Below are positions 19,264-29,200 of a DNA stretch of 64,000 nucleotides, in pieces. A program made the translations under genes and the position numbers. Position 1 is the stretch's first letter. Each line of letters opens with the position of its first letter. Origin of the DNA: Streptomyces sp. NRRL WC-3618. GTDB lineage: Bacteria; Actinomycetota; Actinomycetes; Streptomycetales; Streptomycetaceae. The notes under the pieces are model-generated. The model was not told the origin of the DNA. It saw only the letters and a list, made by a program, of their open reading frames with translations, and searched no databases. The stretch lies in contig NZ_LGDW01000236.1 in the NCBI RefSeq assembly GCF_001280005.1, positions 1-64,000 of the forward strand, in the 5' to 3' direction.

Positions 19264-19823
19264 ATGTACGCAAATTACCGATCAGCCGTTCGGCGGGACG
19301 CCCCCGGCCGGTCGGCGGGGGTCCGCCGGAGCGCCTGCACCCTGGCCGCCCTCGCCGCCGGTACGGCGCTCGTCCTGCCCCAAGTCCTGTACGTCATCCA
19401 GCAGTCCACGTACAACAGCACCTGGGCGGAGACCTTCACACGCGACGACCCGCTCGCCCGGGTCAGCGGCACCGGCGGCTTCGTCGAGCTGCTGTTCACC
19501 GGTAGCCACCCGGCCCTGACCTGGATCCCGTTCGTCTTCGCGGGCATGGCGGTGGCCCGTCTCGACCTCGCGTCCACCGCCGTACGCGTCCGCCTCGCCG
19601 TCTCGTCGCGGTCGGCACGATGTCCCTGACCGCGTACGTCTTCCACGTGGCCGGCATCCGGATCCTCGGCATCGAGGAGCTCCCCGGCTCCCCGCTGTAC
19701 GTGCTGGTCGGCTTCGTCGTGGCCGTGACCGTCTTCGCCACCGTCTGGTCCCGCTTCTTCGGCCGCGGGCCGCTGGAACGCCTCTTGGGGAACGCCACGA
19801 AGATCGCCCGGTTCGTGAAATAG
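19264..19823 (+). pseudogene. Remnant of DUF418 membrane protein
   Basis: Two overlapping frames encode recognisable pieces of a DUF418-type integral membrane protein. The first holds VELLFTGSHPALTWIPFVFAG and AVARLDLASTAVRVRLAV. The second, in another frame from about 19605, holds VGTMSLTAYVFHVAGIRILG and ends WSRFFGRGPLERLLGNATK. Full-length relatives have about 400 residues, so the N-terminus and the middle are missing, and a frameshift separates the remaining parts near 19600-19620. Confidence 0.75.
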
Positions 19824-19833
19824 GCACCCTCTT

Positions 19834-19875
19834 TTGAACGTGCTTTTGAACGTGTTCAATTTTCTGCGCTACGCT
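19834..19875 (+). promoter_or_regulatory. Promoter with palindromic operator
   Basis: The perfect palindrome TTGAACGTGTTCAA (19846-19859) begins with a -35 box TTGAAC (19846-19851). A -10 box TACGCT follows at 19870-19875 after 18 bp. A second TTGAAC copy in direct orientation lies at 19834-19839. The site is 35-70 bp upstream of the oxidoreductase ATG, which has an AGGGGGAG ribosome site. Such a palindrome over the -35 box suggests a dimeric repressor of TetR or MarR type; no regulator gene is adjacent. Confidence 0.65.
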
Positions 19876-19910
19876 GCTCGCAGGACACGTTCCAAGCCCC
19901 AGGGGGAGTC

Positions 19911-20903
19911 ATGAAGGTAGTCATACCCGGAGGTACCGGTCAGGTGGGCGCGATCCTCCACCGCGCGCTCACCGCCGCCGGACACGACGTCACCGTCCTG
20001 ACCCGCCGGCCCACGCGCGAGCACGAGATCGGCTGGGACGGCGAGACCCTGGGCGCCTGGGCCGGGGCGGTCGACGGCAGCGACGTCGTGATCAACCTGG
20101 CGGGCCGCAGCGTCAGTTGCCGCTACACCCCGGCCAACCTGCGGGCCATGATGGACTCACGTGTGCACTCCGCCCAGGTCGTCGGCGAGGCGATCGCGGG
20201 CGCCGCCCGGCCACCTCGCCTCTGGCTCCAGATGAGCACGGCCACCGTCTACGCCCACCGCTTCGACGCCCCCAACGACGAGGCGACCGGCCTCATCGGC
20301 GGCACCGAACCCGGCGTACCGGACTACTGGGCCTACAGCGTCGACATCGCCAGGGCCTGGGAGGCGGCCCAGGAGCAGGCGGCGACCCCGGACACCCGAA
20401 AGGTCGCCCTGCGGACGGCCATGGTGATGAGCCCGGATCGCGGCGGTGTCCTCGACGTCCTGCTGCGGCTGGCCCGGCTCGGCCTCGGCGGCCCGGTCGC
20501 GGGCGGCGCGCAGTACGTGTCCTGGATCCACGACCACGACTTCGTACGCGCCGTCGAGTTCCTGGCCGAGCGGGACGACCTCACCGGACCGGTGAACCTC
20601 GCCGCTCCCCATCCCGTCCCGCAACGCGCGTTCATGCACGCGCTGCGCACCGCGTGGGGCGTCCCGGTGGGCCTGCCCGCGACGCGGTGGATGGCGGAAC
20701 TGGGCGCGTTCGCGCTCCGCTCGGACACCGAACTCCTGCTGAAGAGCCGCCGTGTCGTCCCGGGCCGCCTGCTCGACGCGGGCTTCACCTTCGAACACCC
20801 CGAGTGGCCGGGGGCGGCGACCGACCTCGTACGAAGGGTGCGCGACCGGGCCGGGACGCGCACCGGCGCCCGGGCACGACGGGCGGCCACAGCGCATCGG
20901 TAA
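19911..20903 (+). CDS. SDR39U1/TIGR01777-family NAD(P)-binding oxidoreductase
   Basis: 330 residues. Atypical short-chain dehydrogenase with Rossmann motif VIPGGTGQVGAIL at residues 4-16, VVINLAGRSV, a STATVY segment and a C-terminal domain corresponding to DUF1731 (KSRRVVPGRLLDAGFTFEHP). The family is widespread and its substrate is unknown; YfcH and plant/animal relatives are linked only loosely to cell division or stress. Single gene, apparently under the palindromic operator just upstream. Confidence 0.88.
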   Translation: MKVVIPGGTGQVGAILHRALTAAGHDVTVLTRRPTREHEIGWDGETLGAWAGAVDGSDVVINLAGRSVSCRYTPANLRAMMDSRVHSAQVVGEAIAGAARPPRLWLQMSTATVYAHRFDAPNDEATGLIGGTEPGVPDYWAYSVDIARAWEAAQEQAATPDTRKVALRTAMVMSPDRGGVLDVLLRLARLGLGGPVAGGAQYVSWIHDHDFVRAVEFLAERDDLTGPVNLAAPHPVPQRAFMHALRTAWGVPVGLPATRWMAELGAFALRSDTELLLKSRRVVPGRLLDAGFTFEHPEWPGAATDLVRRVRDRAGTRTGARARRAATAHR

Positions 20904-20969
20904 CCGGCCGAGAAAGGTGCGCGAGTGCCCTCCGGTGCGCGAGTTCCGGGACCCCGCAGGCGGCACGGT

Positions 20970-21077
20970 GACGAGTGCGCGAGCCACGCCGAACAGCACG
21001 ATCACTGCCGCGTCTGCGCCGAAGCCTGCCGCCGCTGTGAGCAGGCATGCAACGACCTGCTCGCCGCCCTGGGCTGA
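20970..21077 (+). pseudogene. 3' remnant of four-helix-bundle copper-binding (DUF326) gene
   Basis: 35 codons ending at TGA 21075-21077 give a Cys/His-rich sequence with ECASHAEQHDHCRVCAEAC followed by RRCEQACNDLLAAL. This is the characteristic C-terminal helix of DUF326/Csp-like copper-storage proteins (usually 110-130 residues). Upstream, the frame loses the CxxxC pattern and no start with a ribosome site remains, so only the tail survives. The rest of the 320-bp gap 20904-21223 holds nothing else I recognise except the ribosome site of the next gene. Confidence 0.7.
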
Positions 21078-21223
21078 CGTCCGGGCGACGGGGCGGGCTC
21101 CGCCGGGGCGACGTTTCGCCCGTGGTCGCAGGGTTACCCGTGAAGCGTCTCACCCGCGGCCCCCTTCACACAGCCGGAACGCGGGGTCGGTCGTTCGTCG
21201 ACGGGATCGGAAACGGAGTTTGC

Positions 21224-23068
21224 ATGGCCAGCACCAAGGTGTCCGACTACATCCTCCAGCGGCTGAGCGAGTGGGATGTCGACCATGTGTTCGCCTATGC
21301 GGGCGACGGCATCAACGGTCTGCTGGCGGCCTGGGGACGGGCGGACAACCAGCCGAAGTTCGTCCAGGCCCGCCACGAGGAGATGGCCGCGTTCCAGGCC
21401 GTCGGTTACGCGAAGTTCTCCGGCAAGGTCGGGGTCTGCGCGGCCACCTCGGGACCCGGCGCCATCCACCTGCTGAACGGGCTCTACGACGCCAAGCTGG
21501 ACCATGTTCCCGTGGTGGCGCTGGTGGGGCAGACCAACCGCAGCGCCATGGGCGGCTCCTACCAGCAGGAAGTGGATCTCGCCAGCCTCTACAAGGACGT
21601 CGCCTCCGACTTCTGCGAGACGGCGATGGTGCCCGAGCAGCTGCCCAACCTGATCGACCGGGCGTTCCGCACCGCCTACGCCAAGCGCACCGTCACCGCG
21701 ATCATCCTGCCCGCCGATGTGCAGGAACTCGACTACAGCCCGCCCACGCACGCCTTCAAGATGGTGCCCTCCAGCCTGGGCCTCGGACGCTACGCGCCGG
21801 TCCCGGCCGACGAGGACGTCCAGCGGGCCGCCGACGTGCTGAACGCCGGCGAGAAGGTCGCCGTGCTGATCGGGCAGGGTGCCCGCGGCGCGCGCGAGGA
21901 GGTCGAGCGGCTGGCGGACGTGTTGGGCGCCGGGGTGGCCAAGGCGCTGCTGGGCAAGGACGTCCTGCCGGACGATCTGCCCTACGTGACCGGCTCCATC
22001 GGGCTGCTGGGCACCCGCCCCTCGTACGAGCTGATGCAGGAGTGCGACACCTTGCTGATGATCGGCTCCAGCTTCCCGTACACGCAGTTCATGCCGGAAC
22101 TGGACCAGGCGCGGGCCGTGCAGATCGACATCGACCCGCACATGATCGGTCTGCGCTACCCGAACGAAGTGAACCTCGTCGGCGACGCCCGTGAGACGTT
22201 GCAGCGATTGCTGCCCCGCCTGCACCGCAAGCAGGACCGGGCCTGGCGGGAGAAGGTCGAGAAGAACGTCGCCCGCTGGTGGGAGGTCATGCAGCGCCGC
22301 GCCGCCGTCAGCGCGGACCCCATCAACCCGGAGTACGTCGTCCACGCCCTGGACGGCAAGCTGCCCGACGACGCGATCCTGAGTGCCGACTCCGGCTCGG
22401 CCGCCAACTGGTACGCCCGTCACCTGCGGCTGCGCGGCCGTATGCGCGGGTCGTTGTCCGGCACCCTGGCCACCATGGGCCCCGGTGTGCCCTACGCCAT
22501 CGGGGCGAAGTTCGCCCACCCCGACCGGCCCGCCATCGCCCTGGTCGGGGACGGCGCCATGCAGATGAACGGCATGATGGAGATGGTCACCGCCGCGAAG
22601 TACTACCGCGAGTGGTCCGACCCGCGGCTGATCGTGGCCGTGCTGAACAACGGCGACCTCAACCAGGTCACGTGGGAGATGCGCGCCATGTCCGGCGCCC
22701 CCCAGTTCGAGGAGTCGCAGGCCATCCCCGACCTGCCCTACGCCGACATCGCCCAGCGCATGGGCTTGGACGGGGTTCGGGTGGAGAAGCCCAGGCAGGT
22801 TGAGGCCGCCTGGGACCGGGCCCTCGCCGCCGACCGCCCGTTCGTCATCGACTTCCGCACCGATCCGGCCGTGCCGCCGATCCCGCCGCACGCCTCGCTG
22901 GACCAGATCGAGGCCGCGGCCACCGCCGTCCTCAAGGGCGACAGCGACCGCGGCTCCATGGTGAAGCAGGGGTTCAAGGCCAAGGTGCAGGAAATGCTCC
23001 CCGGCAGCCGCCACCGCGACGACCGCCCCGGCGCCGGCCAGCACGACAGCACCGAAGAGAACAAGTGA
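21224..23068 (+). CDS. Thiamine-diphosphate enzyme, pyruvate oxidase/decarboxylase-like
   Basis: 614 residues in the acetolactate synthase/PoxB fold. N-terminal ThDP pyrimidine domain: FAYAGDGINGLLAAW, and RHEEMAAFQAVGYAKFSG with the activating Glu near residue 51. The central Rossmann-like domain includes VAVLIGQGARGAREEVERLA. The C-terminal pyrophosphate domain has the metal motif GDGAMQMNGMMEMV (from about residue 442) ending in NNGDLNQ. The ATG at 21224 has an ACGGAG site; longer frames run into non-coding DNA. First gene of an operon overlapping the enolase-superfamily gene. Substrate is a 2-oxo acid; pyruvate is the default guess. Confidence 0.88.
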   Translation: MASTKVSDYILQRLSEWDVDHVFAYAGDGINGLLAAWGRADNQPKFVQARHEEMAAFQAVGYAKFSGKVGVCAATSGPGAIHLLNGLYDAKLDHVPVVALVGQTNRSAMGGSYQQEVDLASLYKDVASDFCETAMVPEQLPNLIDRAFRTAYAKRTVTAIILPADVQELDYSPPTHAFKMVPSSLGLGRYAPVPADEDVQRAADVLNAGEKVAVLIGQGARGAREEVERLADVLGAGVAKALLGKDVLPDDLPYVTGSIGLLGTRPSYELMQECDTLLMIGSSFPYTQFMPELDQARAVQIDIDPHMIGLRYPNEVNLVGDARETLQRLLPRLHRKQDRAWREKVEKNVARWWEVMQRRAAVSADPINPEYVVHALDGKLPDDAILSADSGSAANWYARHLRLRGRMRGSLSGTLATMGPGVPYAIGAKFAHPDRPAIALVGDGAMQMNGMMEMVTAAKYYREWSDPRLIVAVLNNGDLNQVTWEMRAMSGAPQFEESQAIPDLPYADIAQRMGLDGVRVEKPRQVEAAWDRALAADRPFVIDFRTDPAVPPIPPHASLDQIEAAATAVLKGDSDRGSMVKQGFKAKVQEMLPGSRHRDDRPGAGQHDSTEENK

Positions 23069-24201
23069 CCCGGAAGGCGCCGCAGGACCGGACACTCCAT
23101 GACGGGCCCGTCGTGGAGCGTCTGGCCGTCTCCGTGTACCGGATCCCCACCGATCTGCCCGGCGGCGACGCGACCCTCACCTGGGACGCGACGACGTCGG
23201 TACTGGTCGAGGTCACCGCGGCGGACCGGACGGGCCTCGGCTTCACCTACGGCTCGCCCGCCACCGCCCCTGTCGTCGAGCACGAACTGGCGGACCTCGT
23301 CGTCGGGCACGACGCCTTCGACGTGCCCGCCGCCAACGACCGGATGAGCCGGGCTCTGCGCAACGCGGGCAGGCCCGGCATCGCCGCCGGGGCCCTCTCC
23401 GCCGTCGACACCGCCCTGTGGGACCTCAAGGCACGACTGCTGGACCTGCCCCTGGTACGGCTGCTCGGCGCGGCCCGCAACGAGGTCGCGGTGTACGGCA
23501 GCGGCGGCCTCACCACCTACGACGACACCCAGCTCGAGCAGCAGCTGCGGGGCTGGACCGATCAGGGCATCGACCGCGTGAAGATCAAGATCGCCGAGTC
23601 CTGGGGGCGCCGCGAGGCCCGTGACCTGCACCGCACAGGGCTGGCCCGCCGTACCGTCGGTGACGGTGCCGAGCTGTACGTGGACGCCAACGGCGGCTAC
23701 ACCCGAAAACAGGCCGTACGCATGGCAGCCGCCATGGCCGACCTCGGCATCACCTGGCTGGAGGAGCCGGTGTCCTCCGACGACCTGAGCGGGCTGCGCG
23801 AAGTACGCGACGCCGTCACCGCCGACGTCGCAGCCGGCGAGTACGGCTACGACCTGCCGTACTTCACCCGGATGGCGGCCTCGGGAGCCGTCGACTGCCT
23901 CCAGGCCGACGTCACCCGCTGCGGCGGCATCACCGTGTGGCTCCGCGCCGCAGCCGTGGCCGAGGGACTTGGGCTGCACATCTCGGGCCACTGCGCTCCG
24001 CACCTGCACGCCCATGTCGCCGCAGCCGTACCCAACACCCGCCATCTGGAGTGGTTCCACGACCACGTACGCGTCGAGAACATGCTCTTCCACGGCACGC
24101 TCGACCCGCAGGGCGGCACTGTCACCCCCGGCGCTTCCGGCGAGCCGGGCCACGGCCTCACTCTGGACCGGGCGGCCGCCGACCGCTACCGCACCGCATG
24201 A
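23065..24201 (+). CDS. Enolase-superfamily enzyme (mandelate racemase/muconate cycloisomerase group)
   Basis: 378 residues. Start GTG overlaps the preceding stop (GTGA). Barrel residues seen: KIK at 173-175, metal ligands D207 (YVDANGGY), E233 (LEEPVSSDD) and E259 (AGEYGYD), and H309 in ISGHCAPH, which fits the acid-base His of the mandelate-racemase subgroup. An N-terminal capping domain precedes. Likely abstracts an alpha-proton from a sugar acid or similar carboxylate; the exact substrate is not predictable. Its stop overlaps the GH15 start, so all three genes are translationally coupled. Confidence 0.87.
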   Translation: MTRKAPQDRTLHDGPVVERLAVSVYRIPTDLPGGDATLTWDATTSVLVEVTAADRTGLGFTYGSPATAPVVEHELADLVVGHDAFDVPAANDRMSRALRNAGRPGIAAGALSAVDTALWDLKARLLDLPLVRLLGAARNEVAVYGSGGLTTYDDTQLEQQLRGWTDQGIDRVKIKIAESWGRREARDLHRTGLARRTVGDGAELYVDANGGYTRKQAVRMAAAMADLGITWLEEPVSSDDLSGLREVRDAVTADVAAGEYGYDLPYFTRMAASGAVDCLQADVTRCGGITVWLRAAAVAEGLGLHISGHCAPHLHAHVAAAVPNTRHLEWFHDHVRVENMLFHGTLDPQGGTVTPGASGEPGHGLTLDRAAADRYRTA

Positions 24202-25994
24202 CCCGGCCCGGCACGACCGACGGTGCGACCGCAGCCACCGGGGCGGACAGCCCCTGGACACTGCGCGACTACGCCCTGATCGCCGACGGAGAGCGCGGGG
24301 CCCTCATCGATCCACGCGGGGAGATCGCCTGGCTGTGCGCGCCCGCCTGGCACGACGGCGCCGTCTTCAACGGCCTGCTCGGCGGCCCCGGCCGGTACCG
24401 CATCCGTCCTACCGACCGGTGGAACGTGTGGGGCGGCTACTACGAGGACGGCACGCTCATCCGCGTCAGCCGGTGGGTCACCGCCGACGGGATCATCTCC
24501 TGCCGGGAGGCCCTGGCGGTCCCGGCCGACACCCGACGCGTCGTGCTGCTCCGCCGGATCCGTGCCGTTCGCGGCAGCGCGGTCGTCGACGTCGACCTCG
24601 ACGTGCGCGCCGACTACGGGCAGCACCCCATGACACGGACGCGGCAGGAGGGCGCCACCTGGCGGGCACGCTCCGGTGCCCTGTGTGTGAGGCTCACCGG
24701 AGCCGAGGAAGCCCGTCCGGGGCCGGACGGTGGGTTGCACGCCCGATTGCGCCTGCCGGAGGGCGGCACCCACGACCTGGTCCTGGAAATCGCCACGGAG
24801 CCGCAGAACGCTCCCCTCGACCCGCACTCCCTGTGGAGCGCCACCGAACGGTGGTGGAAGCGGGCCGTGCCGGACTGCTCGGACACCGCCGCGCCCCGCG
24901 ACACCCGCATGGCGTACGCGGTGCTGAACGGGCTGACCAGTGCCACCGGGGGCATGGTCGCCGCGGCCACCACGTCGCTGCCCGAACGTTCCGACACCGG
25001 ACGCGACTACGACTACCGGTACGCCTGGGTCCGCGACCAGTGCTATGCGGGCATCGCGGTCGCCGCACACGGCCCGCACCCGCTGCTGGACCGCGCGGTG
25101 CGCTTCGTCGCCGACCGCATCCTCGAAGACGGCGCCGCGCTGCGGCCCGCCTACACGGTGAACGGGACGCCGTTGCCACCCGAACGCGACCTGCCCTTCG
25201 TCGGCTACCCCGGCGGCAGCGACCGGACGGGCAACCGCGCGGGCCGGCAGTTCCAGCTCGATGTCTTCGGGGAGGCACTCCAACTGTTCGCCGCAGCCGC
25301 CCGCCACGGCGTCCTGGACACCCGGGCAGCCGAGGCCGCCACCCTGGCCGCCGAAGCCGTCGAAGACCGCTGGACGCAGCCGGACGCCGGGCTGTGGGAA
25401 CTGGAGGACCGCTGGTGGACCCACTCCCGTCTCTGCTGTGTCGTGGGCCTGCGCGACCTGTCCCGCCAGCTGCGCACTCCCGCGTCGGCGGACTGGTCAC
25501 GCCTGGCCGACCGCATCCTGGACGCCACCCGGACGCGCTGCCTCCACCCCGACGGCCACTGGCAGCGCGCCGACGACGACACCGGGCCGGAGGCGGCCCT
25601 TCTGCTGCCGTTGGCCCGTGGAGCGGTGCCGCGGACGGATCCCAGCTTCTCCCTCACCCGCTCACAGGTCGTGCGCCGACTGGCGGACGACGGCTACGTC
25701 TACCGTTTCCGGCACGGGGACGAGCCGCTGGGCGACGCGGAGGGCGCCTTCCTGCTGTGCGGCTTCACGATGGCGCTCGCCGCCCACGCACAGGGCCTGC
25801 ACACCGAGGCGGCGAGGTGGTTCGAACGCACCCGCTCGGCGTGCGGGCCCACCGGACTGTTCGCCGAGGAATACGACGTGGCGCAGCGCCAACTGCGGGG
25901 CAACGTTCCTCAGGGGTTCGTCCATGCCCTGCTGCTGGAGTGCTCGGCCCTGTTCGGCAGGGCTGCGGACACGGTGTCGTCCGCCGGCTGGTGA
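24198..25994 (+). CDS. Glycoside hydrolase family 15 protein
   Basis: 598 residues, no signal peptide, so cytoplasmic. N-terminal beta-sandwich (about residues 10-240) and C-terminal (alpha/alpha)6 barrel. Family landmarks: DYDYRYAWVRDQC near residue 275, GLWELEDRWWTHSR with the likely catalytic acid E401, GLFAEEYD with the likely base near E557, and GNVPQGFVHALLL at the end. GH15 enzymes are glucoamylases or trehalases; bacterial intracellular members often act on trehalose or short alpha-glucans. Start ATG overlaps the enolase-gene stop (ATGA). Confidence 0.88.
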   Translation: MTRPGTTDGATAATGADSPWTLRDYALIADGERGALIDPRGEIAWLCAPAWHDGAVFNGLLGGPGRYRIRPTDRWNVWGGYYEDGTLIRVSRWVTADGIISCREALAVPADTRRVVLLRRIRAVRGSAVVDVDLDVRADYGQHPMTRTRQEGATWRARSGALCVRLTGAEEARPGPDGGLHARLRLPEGGTHDLVLEIATEPQNAPLDPHSLWSATERWWKRAVPDCSDTAAPRDTRMAYAVLNGLTSATGGMVAAATTSLPERSDTGRDYDYRYAWVRDQCYAGIAVAAHGPHPLLDRAVRFVADRILEDGAALRPAYTVNGTPLPPERDLPFVGYPGGSDRTGNRAGRQFQLDVFGEALQLFAAAARHGVLDTRAAEAATLAAEAVEDRWTQPDAGLWELEDRWWTHSRLCCVVGLRDLSRQLRTPASADWSRLADRILDATRTRCLHPDGHWQRADDDTGPEAALLLPLARGAVPRTDPSFSLTRSQVVRRLADDGYVYRFRHGDEPLGDAEGAFLLCGFTMALAAHAQGLHTEAARWFERTRSACGPTGLFAEEYDVAQRQLRGNVPQGFVHALLLECSALFGRAADTVSSAGW

Positions 25995-26028
25995 ACGCCC
26001 CGGCGCAACTGCCGACGCCGGGTGCTAC

Positions 26029-26238
26029 GGCGTGTTTCGAAAGTCCCGTCTGCCCGGCGACGCCTGGCACGCACTCCCCCGGAGGGGGACCCCCAGCCCC
26101 GTTGTCGGGATCGCCCCGATACAACCAATATCTGGGCGATACAACCAGTATCGGGGCGACCCTCCGCCTTGCGATCGCACGCACCAGACGCCGCCGGGCC
26201 TGCCCTTCGGGCAGACGACGCTACTTTCGAAACACGCC
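26029..26238. mobile_element. MITE-like element with 16-bp terminal inverted repeats
   Basis: GGCGTGTTTCGAAAGT at 26029-26044 is repeated in perfect inverted orientation as ACTTTCGAAACACGCC at 26223-26238. The similarity extends inward to GTCTGCCCG against CGGGCAGAC. The 210-bp interior has no coding frame. It contains an inner inverted repeat TCGCCCCGATAC (26111-26122) / GTATCGGGGCGA (26148-26159) and two direct copies of CGATACAACCA. No clear target duplication. It fits a non-autonomous element derived from an insertion sequence and lies between the convergent GH15 and dehydrogenase genes. Confidence 0.7.
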
Positions 26239-26262
26239 CTGGCGCCGGGAAGTGAGGCGCGC

Positions 26263-29200
26263 TCATCGCCGGGCGCGGCGTATGCGACGCAAGCACCACC
26301 CCGTCATGGCTGCCCCGGCCGCTCCGGCGACGCCCAGTGGCAGCAGGGCACGGGACCCGGGAGCCGCCGGCCGATCGGGCACGGCCTGCTGCCCCGTCAG
26401 CCCGGCTGCCAGAACTTCCGCCAGGTGCAGTGGAGTGCGTCCGGTGCCGGCCTGGTCGACCTGGGTGCGGCAGCTGAAGCCGTCCGCGAGAATCAGCGTC
26501 GTGTCGTCCGCGTCGCGCACGGCGGGCAGCAGTCCTGCCTCGGCGCAGGCCATGGAGACGTCGTAGTGGCCCTTCTCGAAGCCGAAGTTGCCGGCCAGGC
26601 CGCAGCAGCCGGCGTCCAGGACGTCGGCGTCGACCCCGGCGCGTTCGAGGATCTCGCGGTCGGCTTCGAAGCCCATGACGGCGTACTGATGGCAGTGGCG
26701 CTGGACCACAGCGCGTGCGTCGACGCGGGGCGGCTGCCAGTCCCCGGCGCGTTCGACGAGGAGTTCGGCCAGCGTGCGGGTCTGCCGGCGCAGCCGGTCC
26801 ACATCGGGGTCCCTGGGCAGGAGTTCGGCCGCGTCCGCGCGGAAGACGGCGGTGCAGCTCGGCTCCAGGCCGACCACCAGCGTTCCGCGACGCAGGTCCT
26901 CGCGCAGCACGTCGATCGTGTGTCCGAGCACGCGCCTGGCCACGTCGAGCTGTCCGGTGGAGATCCAGGTCAGGCCGCAGCACACGGCGACCTCGGGCAC
27001 CTTGACCCGGAAGCCGGCCGCTTCCAGGACCTCCACCGCGGCCCTGCCGATCGCCGGATGGAAGTGGTCGGTGAAGGTGTCGGGCCACACCACGACCTCA
27101 CCCCGGTGACCGTCACCGCGCGGCCCGCCCCGCTCGCGCCACCAGTCGGTGAAGCGCTGCTCCGCGAAGACGGGCACGTCGCGCTCCGGGGCGATGCCGC
27201 CGAGCGCCTTGGCCACCCGGGACATCCACGGCACCGCCGTCAACGCGTTGACCGTACGGGGAGCGAGGGAGACCACCCGGGCGACGGCAGGCAGCCACCC
27301 CATGGAGTAGTGCGCGAGGGGGCGCAACCGCCCCTGGTAATGGTGGTGCAGGAACTCCGCCTTGTAGGTGGCCATGTCCACGTTGACCGGGCAGTCCGTC
27401 TTGCAGCCCTTGCAGGCCAGGCACAGGTCCAGCGCGTCGTGCACCGCCTCGGACCGCCAGCCGTCCGTCAGCGGCGAGTCGCCGTCGTTGTTGACCATCT
27501 CGAACAGCAGCCGGGCCCGGCCTCGGGTGGAGTGCTCCTCCTCGCGGGTGGCCCGGTAGCTGGGGCACATCACCCCGCCCTGGGAGGAGCGGCACTTGCC
27601 GACGCCGACGCAGCGGGCGGCGGCACGGCTGAACCTGCCGTCGTCGTGCGGGAAGGAGAAGACGGTCTCCGGCTCCCAGGGCAGGTGGTCCGCGCCCAGG
27701 CGCAGGTTCTCGTCGAGGCGGTACGGCAGGACGATCTTCCCGGGGTTCATGCGGTTCTCCGGGTCGAAGAGGCCCTTCAGCCGCTCGAAGCCCTCGATCA
27801 GCTCCGGCCCGAACATCTTGTCCAGGAGCTCGCCCCGGGACTGGCCGTCGCCGTGCTCGCCGGACAGCGATCCGCCGTAGGACACGACGAGGTCGGCGGC
27901 CTTCTCCACGAAGGCGCGCATCCGGGCGATGCCCTGTTCGGACTCCAGGTCGAAGGGGATGCGGGTGTGGACGCAGCCGTGGCCGAAGTGGCCGTAGACG
28001 GAAGGGTGCCCGTAGTCGAACTCCTCGTACAGCCGCTTGAGGTCGCGCAGATAGTCGCCCAGGCGGTCGACGGGGACGGCGGAGTCCTCCCAGCCCTCCC
28101 AGGTGTCGGGTTTGCCGGGTACGTGCGCGGTGGCACCGAGGCCGGACTCGCGGACCCGCCAGAGCTCGTGCACATGCCGCTCGTCCTCGTACCAGGTGTG
28201 GCCGACGTCGTCGGGCTTGGCGTCGATCAGCGCCCGGGCTTTGGCGTCGGCCTCTTCACGCGTGGCGCCGACGAGTTGCACCATCAGGTATGCCCGGCCC
28301 TCGGGCAGCTCCTCCAGTGCGTCCGGGTTGAGGTGCTTGACCTGCTGGAAGTGGATCAGCTGGTGGTCCACGCCCTCCAGGGCGGCCGGCTCGTGTTCCA
28401 GAACGGCCGGCACGTGGTCGGCCGCCTGGCAGATGTCCTCGTAGCCGAGCACGACCAGGGCGGTGTGCTTGGGCACGGGTACGAGCTCGAGTTCCGCGTG
28501 CAGGACGGTCACCAGGGTGGATTCGGAGCCGGTCAGCAGGCCGGCGACGTCGAAGCCGTGCTCGGGCAGCAGCGAGTCGAGGTTGTAGCCGGACACCCGG
28601 CGCGGGATGTCGGGATAGCGATCGCGTACCAGTCCCGCGTACCGGTCCCGCAAGGCCACCAGGCCCCGGTACAGCTCCGCCTGGCGTCCTTCGGCGGCGG
28701 TCAGCCGCTGGAGTTCGCCGTCGTCGGTCCGCCCCACCCACATGCGCACACCGTCGTAGGTGAGGATCTCCAGGCGGTGCAGGTTGTCGACGACCTTGCC
28801 GTACGCCTGGGCCGTCGATCCGCACGAGTTGTTGCCGATCATCCCGCCGATGGTGCAGTTGGGATGGGTGGCCGGCTTGGGCCCGTACATGAGCCCGTGC
28901 TCGGCGAGCTGCCGGTTGAGGTCGTCCAGGACGATCCCCGGCTCGACCACGCAGCGGCGGTTCTCCGGGTCCACCGACACCAGCCGGTCGCAGTACTTGC
29001 TCCAGTCGAGCACCACCGCGGTGTTGCAGCACTCGCCCGCCAGGCTGGTGCCGCCGCCACGGGACAGCAGCGGTGCCGCGTGCTCACGGCAGGCCGCCAC
29101 CGCCTCGACGGCCGCCTCCACCGTTCGCGGGAGGACCACCGCGATGGGCACCTGCCGGTAGTTCGAACCGTCCGTCGAGTACGCCGCCTTCGTACCCGCG

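Noticed and set aside
26111..26159. Attachment site or rho-independent terminator
   Set aside because: The inverted repeat lies inside the 16-bp terminal repeats of a MITE-like element, which explains it better.
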